A stretch of 64,000 bases of DNA from Candidatus Nanopelagicales bacterium (GTDB taxonomy: Bacteria > Actinomycetota > Actinomycetes > S36-B12 > CAIYMF01): the NCBI GenBank assembly GCA_017848795.1, contig JAFIHG010000030.1:41203-105202 (forward strand), read 5' to 3'. The notes below the pieces were generated by a model. That model was not told the DNA's origin. It made no database searches and saw nothing but the letters and a program-made list of their open reading frames with translations. Position numbers and translations under genes: made by a program. Numbering within the stretch: the stretch's first letter is position 1; every line of letters begins with the position of its first letter. Shown here piece by piece: positions 55,670-64,000 of this stretch.

Positions 55670-56506
55670 TCAGCCGAGCGCGCTCAGCGCCTCGTAGGTG
55701 GCGTCGTCGAGCTGCACTGCGGCGGCCGCGCAGTTCTCCTCGAGGTGCGCGAGCGAGGCGGTGCCCGGGATCGGCAGCACCACCGGCGAGCGCCGCAGCA
55801 GCCAGGCCAGCGCCAGCTGGGCGGGGCTGTGGCCGGTGTCCCGCGCGAGCGCGGTGAGCGGGCCGTCGGGCGCGGCGAGCTCACCGCTGTCGACCGGGTG
55901 CCAGGGCAGGAACCCGATCCCCTCGGCGGTGCAGACCTCGAGCAGCTCCTCGCTGTCGCGGGCGACGAGGTTGTAGCGGTTCTGCACGGTCGCGATCGGC
56001 ATCACCTGCTGCGCCGCGCGCAACTGTTCCACACTCACCTCGGACAGCCCGACGTACCTGACCTTGCCCTCGTCCACCAGCTCGCGCAGCAGGCCCACCT
56101 GGTCCTCCAGCGGGTACGCCGGGTCGACGCGGTGCAGCTGGTAGAGGTCGATGCACTCCACCCCGAGCCGGCGCAGCGACATCTCGGCGCACTGGCGCAG
56201 GTACGGCGGGTAGCCGCACTCGACCCACTTCCACGGCCCGGTCCGCAGGAAGCCGCCCTTGGTCGCGATCGTGAGGCCGTCGTAGGGGTGCAGGGCGGCG
56301 CGGATCTGGTCCTCCGACACGGCCGGCCCGTACGCGTCGGCGGTGTCGATCAGGTCGACGCCGAGGTCGACGGCGCGCCGCAGTACGGCGATCGCGTTCT
56401 CGGGGTCCTCCGGCGGCCCCCAGCGCCCTTCGCCGAGCAGCTGCATCGCGCCGTAACCGAGGCGGTGCACGGTGCGCTCCCCGCCGATGTCGAACGTCGA
56501 GTCCAT
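55670..56506 (-). CDS. Aldo/keto reductase family oxidoreductase
   Basis: 278 residues, a TIM-barrel NADPH-dependent reductase. Family landmarks: LGYGAMQL, GVDLIDTADAYG (Asp and Tyr of the catalytic tetrad), LTIATKGGFL (Lys), CIDLYQLHRVDP (His) and the C-terminal cofactor segment VVLPIPGTASLAHLEEN. The substrate is unknown. ATG at 56506 with AGGAGG upstream; it follows the PatB-like aminotransferase by 11 bp, so the two are co-transcribed. Confidence 0.92.
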   Translation of the reverse strand: MDSTFDIGGERTVHRLGYGAMQLLGEGRWGPPEDPENAIAVLRRAVDLGVDLIDTADAYGPAVSEDQIRAALHPYDGLTIATKGGFLRTGPWKWVECGYPPYLRQCAEMSLRRLGVECIDLYQLHRVDPAYPLEDQVGLLRELVDEGKVRYVGLSEVSVEQLRAAQQVMPIATVQNRYNLVARDSEELLEVCTAEGIGFLPWHPVDSGELAAPDGPLTALARDTGHSPAQLALAWLLRRSPVVLPIPGTASLAHLEENCAAAAVQLDDATYEALSALG

Positions 56507-56517
56507 CCCAGCTCCTC

Positions 56518-57645
56518 CTATGCGAGGGAACGCGCCATCCGGTCCACCGCCTGCTCCAGCAAGCTGGCGGAGCACGCGAAGTTGAGCCGTACGAAACCGG
56601 ACCCGCCCGTGCCGAACTTCTCCCCCGGCTCGAGTGCGACCCCGGCGCGCAGGAAGTGCCCGTGCGGGTCGGCGAGGCCGAGGGCGCGGCAGTCCAGCCA
56701 GGCCAGGTACGTGGCGTCCGGGAGCCGGTAGCGCACGTCCGGCAGCCGGCTCTCCAGCAGCTCGGCGAGTTCGCGCCGTCGCCGGTCGAGCTCTTCCAGC
56801 AGCTGCGCGAGCCAGGGCACGCCCGCGCTGAACGCGACGCGTGCGGCCGCGACGCCGGGCAGGCCCGCGCCGTACCCGACCTCCTGCCCCATCGCGGTCA
56901 CCGTGTCCCACGAGCGGGCGGAGCCGGCCACGACGAGCGCGCATTTGAGCCCGGCCAGGTTCCAGGCCTTGGACGCCGACGCCAGGGCGATCGCGTCCTC
57001 GGCGCCGGGCACCGCGTGCACCGGGACGAACGCGTCGCCGTAGCTGAGCGCGCCGTGGATCTCGTCCGAGAGCAGCAGCACGTCGTAGCGCCGGCACAGC
57101 GCGACGACCGCCGCGAGCTCGGCAGCCGACCACACCCGCCCCACCGGGTTGTGCGGGCTGCACAGCAGGTACGCCCGCGCCCCCGCGGCGAACGCCCGTT
57201 CCAGGCCGGGCAGGTCGAGGTCGTGTCCGCCGTCCTCGCGCGCGAGCAGCGGCACCGGCACGACGGTGCGCCCGGCGTGCGCGACGGTGGCGAAGAACGG
57301 CTCGTACACCGGCGGGTTGACGACGACCCCGTCACCCGGCGCCGTCCCGGTCCGCAGCACCTCCAGCACCCCGCGCATGACGTCCTGCAGCACGTAGACC
57401 CGGCCCGGGTCCACGGCGAGGCCCCAGCGCCGGGCGGCGAACCCGGCGTAGACCTCGGGCAGGTCACCGGCCCACGCGTAGCCGGTGTCGGAGTCGGCCA
57501 CCATCGCGGCGAGCCGCTCGCGGATCGGCTCGGCCAGCTCGACGTCCATCTCCGCCACCCACAGCGGCAGCACGTCGGGGCCGTACCCCTGCCATTTCGC
57601 GCTGCGCCGGTCGCGCAGCCGTTCGAGCGGCACGTCGAGGATCAC
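56518..57645 (-). CDS. PatB/MalY-type aminotransferase, probable C-S beta-lyase
   Basis: 375 residues, fold-type I PLP enzyme. The opening LPLWVAEMDVELAEPIRE is characteristic of the MalY/PatB group (WVADMDF-like), the PLP lysine is in ASASKAWNLAGLK and the cofactor contacts are CSPHNPVGRVW and LLSDEIHGALS. Such enzymes cleave cystathionine to homocysteine, pyruvate and ammonia; the sequence alone does not fix the substrate. Neighbouring genes give no pathway clue beyond co-transcription with an aldo/keto reductase. Confidence 0.9.
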   Translation of the reverse strand: MILDVPLERLRDRRSAKWQGYGPDVLPLWVAEMDVELAEPIRERLAAMVADSDTGYAWAGDLPEVYAGFAARRWGLAVDPGRVYVLQDVMRGVLEVLRTGTAPGDGVVVNPPVYEPFFATVAHAGRTVVPVPLLAREDGGHDLDLPGLERAFAAGARAYLLCSPHNPVGRVWSAAELAAVVALCRRYDVLLLSDEIHGALSYGDAFVPVHAVPGAEDAIALASASKAWNLAGLKCALVVAGSARSWDTVTAMGQEVGYGAGLPGVAAARVAFSAGVPWLAQLLEELDRRRRELAELLESRLPDVRYRLPDATYLAWLDCRALGLADPHGHFLRAGVALEPGEKFGTGGSGFVRLNFACSASLLEQAVDRMARSLA

Positions 57646-57655
57646 GGCCGGAACC

Positions 57656-58582
57656 CTAACCGGCGCCCACCGCGTCGAGCGCGTGCTGCAGGTCGGCCGG
57701 GTACGCCGACGCGTACTCGACCGGCTGCCCGGAGCCGGGATGCTCGAAACCGAGCCGGCAGGCGTGCAGCCACTGCCGGGTCAGCCCCAGCCGCCGCGCG
57801 AGGACCGGATCGGCGCCGTAGGTGAGGTCACCCACGCACGGGTGGCGGATGGCGGCCAGGTGCACGCGGATCTGGTGGGTACGGCCGGTCTCGAGGTCGA
57901 TCTCGAGCAGCGACGCGTGCCGGAACGCCTCGAGGGTCCGGTAGTGCGTCACGCTCGGCTTGCCGCCGCTCACGACGGCGAACCGGTGATCGGCGCTCGG
58001 GTGCCGCCCGATCGGCGCGTCGATCGTGCCGCGCGACGGATCGGGATGTCCCTGGGCGAGCGCGTGGTAGGTCTTGGTGACGCGCCGCTCCTTGAACGCG
58101 CGCTTGAGCAGGGCGTACGCCCGCTCGCTCTTCGCGACCACCATGAGCCCGCTCGTGCCGACGTCCAGGCGGTGGACGACACCCTGGCGCTCCGCGGCGC
58201 CGGACGTCGCGATGCGGTAGCCGGCGGCGGCGAGCCCGCCGACGACCGTCGGCCCGGTCCACCCGGGCGACGGGTGCGCCGCGACGCCCACCGGCTTGTC
58301 CACGACGACCAGGTCCTCGTCGTCGTGCACGACGACCAGCCCCGGTACCGGCTCGCTGGGAGCGGGGACAGCGGGCCGGGCCGCCGGCAGCTCCACTTCG
58401 AGCCAGCTGCCGGCGCTCACCCGGGCCGACTTGGCGGCGGGGGCGCCGTCGAGGCTGACCGCGCCGGCTGCGGCGAGCTCGGCCGCCCGGGTGCGCGAGA
58501 TCCCGAACAGCCGGGCCAGGGCCGCGTCGAGTCGCTCGCCCTCCAGCCCGTCGGGTACCGCGAGCGCGCGGTGCTCATCCAT
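57656..58582 (-). CDS. RluA-family 23S rRNA pseudouridine synthase (RluD-like)
   Basis: 308 residues. An S4 RNA-binding domain occupies the first ~80 residues ([20 protein letters not shown]). The catalytic domain has the RluA motif [17 protein letters not shown] with the catalytic Asp, and later [13 protein letters not shown]. It isomerises uridines in 23S rRNA. The ATG at 58582 overlaps the lspA stop by 8 bp, a coupling common in bacteria. Confidence 0.94.
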   Translation of the reverse strand: MDEHRALAVPDGLEGERLDAALARLFGISRTRAAELAAAGAVSLDGAPAAKSARVSAGSWLEVELPAARPAVPAPSEPVPGLVVVHDDEDLVVVDKPVGVAAHPSPGWTGPTVVGGLAAAGYRIATSGAAERQGVVHRLDVGTSGLMVVAKSERAYALLKRAFKERRVTKTYHALAQGHPDPSRGTIDAPIGRHPSADHRFAVVSGGKPSVTHYRTLEAFRHASLLEIDLETGRTHQIRVHLAAIRHPCVGDLTYGADPVLARRLGLTRQWLHACRLGFEHPGSGQPVEYASAYPADLQHALDAVGAG

Positions 58583-59186
58583 CGGTGCCCGCCCCCGGCG
58601 GCGGGTCCTCGTCACCGTCGGGCGGCGACGCGGCCGGTTCGCCCGCGCCGGGCTCGGCGGCCCGCTGCCCGGCGAACTCGACCCCCACCAGCGAGAGCAC
58701 CACCATGAGGATCGCCGAGCCGACGATCGCCATGTCGGCACAGTTGAACACCGCGAAGTACTTCACCGAGATGAAGTCCACGACATGGCCTGAGGGGAAG
58801 CCGGGCGACCGGAACAGCCGGTCGGTGAGGTTGCCCAGCGCCCCACCGAGCAGCCCGCCCAGCGCCACCGCCCACCAGACGCTGCGCAACCGCCGTACCG
58901 TGCGCAGGATCACGGCGACGACCACGACCGCCACGATGGTGAACAGCACGGTGCTGCCGCTGCCCAGGCTGAACGCGGCACCCGGGTTGCGCAGGAACGA
59001 GAGGGTCAGCAGGTCACCGATCAGCTCCACACTGCCGTGACCCTCGAGCGAGCGCACCGCCCACCACTTGGTCCCCTGGTCGATCACCCATACCGCGGCG
59101 GCGACGGCGAGCACCAGCCCCAGCAACGAGCGGGTCCGCGCCGGGCCGGCTCCGGTGGGCGCCGCGGGATCGGGGTCGAGAGTCAC
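58575..59186 (-). CDS. lspA: Lipoprotein signal peptidase II
   Basis: 203 residues with four membrane helices. LspA removes the signal peptide after Lgt has lipidated the cysteine. The two catalytic aspartates are in [12 protein letters not shown] and [25 protein letters not shown] begins the first conserved block and [10 protein letters not shown] the second. The C-terminal ~35 residues form an acidic Pro/Gly-rich tail. GTG start at 59186. Confidence 0.95.
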   Translation of the reverse strand: MTLDPDPAAPTGAGPARTRSLLGLVLAVAAAVWVIDQGTKWWAVRSLEGHGSVELIGDLLTLSFLRNPGAAFSLGSGSTVLFTIVAVVVVAVILRTVRRLRSVWWAVALGGLLGGALGNLTDRLFRSPGFPSGHVVDFISVKYFAVFNCADMAIVGSAILMVVLSLVGVEFAGQRAAEPGAGEPAASPPDGDEDPPPGAGTDG

Positions 59187-59245
59187 GCGAGGAGGCTACG
59201 CGGCGCCTACCGGTGTCCCGCACGGGCAGCGGGAGCGGTCGGACG

Positions 59246-60142
59246 TCAGGCGCGTTCCTCCGCCTGTTTGCACGCCAGGCAGAGGGTTGCGCGCGGGAAC
59301 GCCTGCAGGCGCAACTTGCCGATCGGGCGTCCGCAGTTCTCGCACACTCCGTAGCTGCCGTCCTCGAGCCGCCCCAGCGCCCGCTGGTTCTGCTCGAGCA
59401 GTTCACGGGCGTTGTTGGCCAGCGACATCTCGTTCTCGCGCTCGAAGGTCTTGGTCCCGGCGTCGGCCTGGTCGTCGCCCGCCCCGTCGCCGGAGTCACG
59501 CAGCAGGTCCGCGATGCCCTCCTCGGTGTCGACGACCTGCGCCTGCAGCCGCTCCACCTCCGCGTCGAGCTCGGCGCGTACCGCCGCGAGCTCGGCATCG
59601 GTCCACGGGCTCTCGTCCTCCCGTACGACCGGGCGGCGCACGTGCGCGGGTGTGCGGGCTGCCACCTTCGCGGCGGAGCGCCCGGTACGCGGGGCGCTCC
59701 CGCGCTTGGCCGCCTGCGTGGCCGGAGCGCTCTTCTTGGCGGCTGCCGTCTTCTTGGTCGCGGTCCTGGCGGCTGGCTGCTTTGCGGGCGCGGTCTTCTT
59801 TGCGGGCGCGGCCTTCGTGGCGGGAGCGCTCCTCTTGGCCGGGGTGGTCTTCTTCGCGGCCGTGCTCTTCGCGGTCGTGCTCGTCTTGGCGGCAGTGCGC
59901 TTCGCGGCGCTCGTCTTCTTGGCGGCCGTCTTGGACGCCGGCGCCCCCGCCCGCGTTCTCGCTGCCGCAGCGGGCGTGCCGGACCCCTTTGTCGGCGCGG
60001 CCTTGGCCGGGGCCGCCTTGCGCGACGTGTTCCGTCCCTCCGCGGGCTTGCTCGCCGCGGGCTTGCTCGCCGCCGGCTTGCTCGCCGCCGGCTTGCTCGT
60101 CGCCGCCTTCTTCGCAGCAGCACCACCGGCCCGACTCGCCAT
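59246..60142 (-). CDS. TraR/DksA-type C4 zinc-finger protein with histone-H1-like N-terminal tail
   Basis: 298 residues. The last ~125 residues match the DksA/TraR family: a coiled region (ELDAEVERLQAQVVDTEEGI), the turn ENEMSLANNARELLEQN and the zinc finger YGVCENCGRPIGKLRL...TLCLACKQ (Cys267, 270, 288, 291). Residues 1 to ~170 are almost only Ala, Lys, Pro, Ser and Thr, with SKPAA repeats, like histone H1 or the tail of actinobacterial HupB. Such a tail should bind DNA non-specifically. Family members bind RNA polymerase; the DksA acidic tip residues are not clearly conserved. ATG 60142 follows AGGAG. Between lspA and ileS, as in Streptomyces. Confidence 0.88.
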   Translation of the reverse strand: MASRAGGAAAKKAATSKPAASKPAASKPAASKPAEGRNTSRKAAPAKAAPTKGSGTPAAAARTRAGAPASKTAAKKTSAAKRTAAKTSTTAKSTAAKKTTPAKRSAPATKAAPAKKTAPAKQPAARTATKKTAAAKKSAPATQAAKRGSAPRTGRSAAKVAARTPAHVRRPVVREDESPWTDAELAAVRAELDAEVERLQAQVVDTEEGIADLLRDSGDGAGDDQADAGTKTFERENEMSLANNARELLEQNQRALGRLEDGSYGVCENCGRPIGKLRLQAFPRATLCLACKQAEERA

Positions 60143-60299
60143 GGTGGTCTCCTCTCCCGGTCGGCGGCGCGCCCGGTCGCCCCGGGCGCAGCGCGGGGCC
60201 CCATGCGATCCCCGCGAGGTGCCGCGAGGATAGGGACCCGCTGGTGCGGACGCAATGATCCACGCCGCGATCATCGATCCCGGCACCGACTGCGCGGTA

Positions 60300-60596
60300 G
60301 GCTGTGCCGGTCGATCGGCACGGTGACGACGGGGACGGCTCGTCCCGCACGCAGTCCGAAGCGACCCGGGGACGGTGCGAGCCCGGGGACGTGCGCGGGG
60401 CGCTATCACCCCACGAGCCGCCGGAAGAGCCGCGGAGCACCGCGGGGTAGAACCGGCCGCCGACGGCGAACCGAGCGGGGCGCGGCAGGTCCGCGCCCAA
60501 GGAGGGTGGTACCGCGGGCAGGCCGACCCGGCCGGCTCGTCCCTTCGTCGAGAACGCCGCGTGCCGGGTCTTCCGGTCCGCACCGACGGAGGTCTG
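60300..60596 (+). ncRNA. T-box riboswitch leader of ileS
   Basis: The T-box core AGGGTGGTACCGCG is at 60503-60516 and should pair with the uncharged 3' end of tRNA. Upstream, GGGTAGAACCG around 60446-60458 is a feature of actinobacterial T-box stems. An ATC isoleucine specifier candidate sits at 60405-60407 in a GC-rich stem I. In actinobacterial ileS leaders this type usually controls translation by exposing the ribosome site; here GGAGG is at 60588-60592. The weak -10 TAGGCT near 60298 is a possible promoter; the 5' boundary is approximate. Confidence 0.88.
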
Positions 60597-63743
<3,147 letters not shown>

Positions 63744-63768
63744 CCGTTCGCCGGCAAGGCGGCGGGCG

Positions 63769-64000
63769 TCAGGCCTGCTGCGGCGGCCCGCTGTGCTCCG
63801 GCATCGCGAACGGCGAGGGCGGCGCCTGCCCGGGCTCCCCCGCACCGGCAGGGCGCGGCTCGTTCGACGGGGGCTGGCCCGGTTGCGAGCCCGGCACGGA
63901 CGGCGCCGGCGGCGGGGCCGGTGGCGAGTGCGGGGCCGCCGGTTGCGGGGCCGCCGGCTGCGGGGCGGACGGCTGCGGGGCCGCCGGTGGCGGCGCGGGC
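63769..64000 (-). CDS. C-terminal tail of a Pro/Ala/Gln-rich protein, probably DivIVA
   Basis: The last ~76 codons of a gene that continues beyond the window. The visible tail consists of PQPAAP-type repeats followed by SPFAMPEHSGPPQQA and a stop. The coiled-coil part that would prove identity is outside. In Streptomyces divIVA lies next to ileS, and actinobacterial DivIVA proteins carry long Pro/Gln/Ala-rich C-termini, so the assignment rests on position and composition only. Confidence 0.55.
   Translation of the reverse strand, partial: PAPPPAAPQPSAPQPAAPQPAAPHSPPAPPPAPSVPGSQPGQPPSNEPRPAGAGEPGQAPPSPFAMPEHSGPPQQA

Noticed and set aside
60375..60596. In-frame N-terminal extension of ileS
   Set aside because: It translates the T-box leader; the real start is ATG 60597 with GGAGG upstream.

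Overview
The window is chromosomal DNA of a high-GC actinobacterium. Coding density is high, GTG starts are frequent, and most genes in an operon overlap by 1-8 bp. The order gltD-gltB, lgt, trpA-B-C-E, hisI/F, priA, hisH-B-C-D, dnaE, rluA-lspA, dksA-like, ileS and then a probable divIVA matches, in inverted orientation, the order I recall for Streptomyces and relatives. The species cannot be named from the sequence.

Left core, about 0-25.8 kb. It begins with glutamate synthase (gltD partial, gltB). Next come lgt and an envelope redox/copper group (DsbA-like, MauE-like, SCO1-like lipoprotein). A tryptophan/histidine supercluster follows, reading right to left from hisD to trpA. No trpF is present in the window, and the hisA gene carries the residues of the bifunctional isomerase PriA, which serves both pathways. 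Several short membrane-protein genes, including a 48-residue one between hisB and hisH, sit inside the operons. trpA is cut off from trpB by 282 bp of hairpin and palindromic repeats. Housekeeping genes (Lon-substrate-domain protein, YbaK deacylase, DUF389 and EamA membrane proteins) close this part.

Accessory region, about 25.8-51.9 kb. It lies between the his operon and dnaE. Two methyltransferases and a secreted protein lead into a defence island: McrBC; an HNH (13E12-type) endonuclease with an internal repeat array; a Phd/HicB-like plus PUA-like gene pair; an orphan DUF1778 antitoxin beside a frameshifted GNAT toxin; and a TIR-domain gene. The TIR gene is the last member of an operon with an Eco57I-class methyltransferase and an SNF2 helicase. 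A ribbon-helix-helix/ParE toxin-antitoxin pair follows, then a 1733-residue DEAD helicase with a DUF1998-like cysteine region and a C-terminal nuclease-like domain. The SNF2, methylase and DUF1998-helicase genes resemble DISARM and Druantia parts in an unusual arrangement, and the TIR gene looks like an added effector. This is the best candidate for an undescribed system here.

Right core, about 49.8-64 kb. It has a FrnE-like thiol protein and a secreted beta-helix protein, then dnaE, an aldo/keto reductase, a PatB-type C-S lyase, rluA-lspA, a DksA/TraR-type protein with a long histone-H1-like tail, ileS behind a T-box riboswitch, and the 3' end of a Pro/Ala/Gln-rich gene that is probably divIVA. 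A palindromic repeat family built on TTGATCATGA recurs at three intergenic sites (8.9, 26.6 and 51.8 kb). I saw no rRNA, tRNA, CRISPR array, transposase or integrase.
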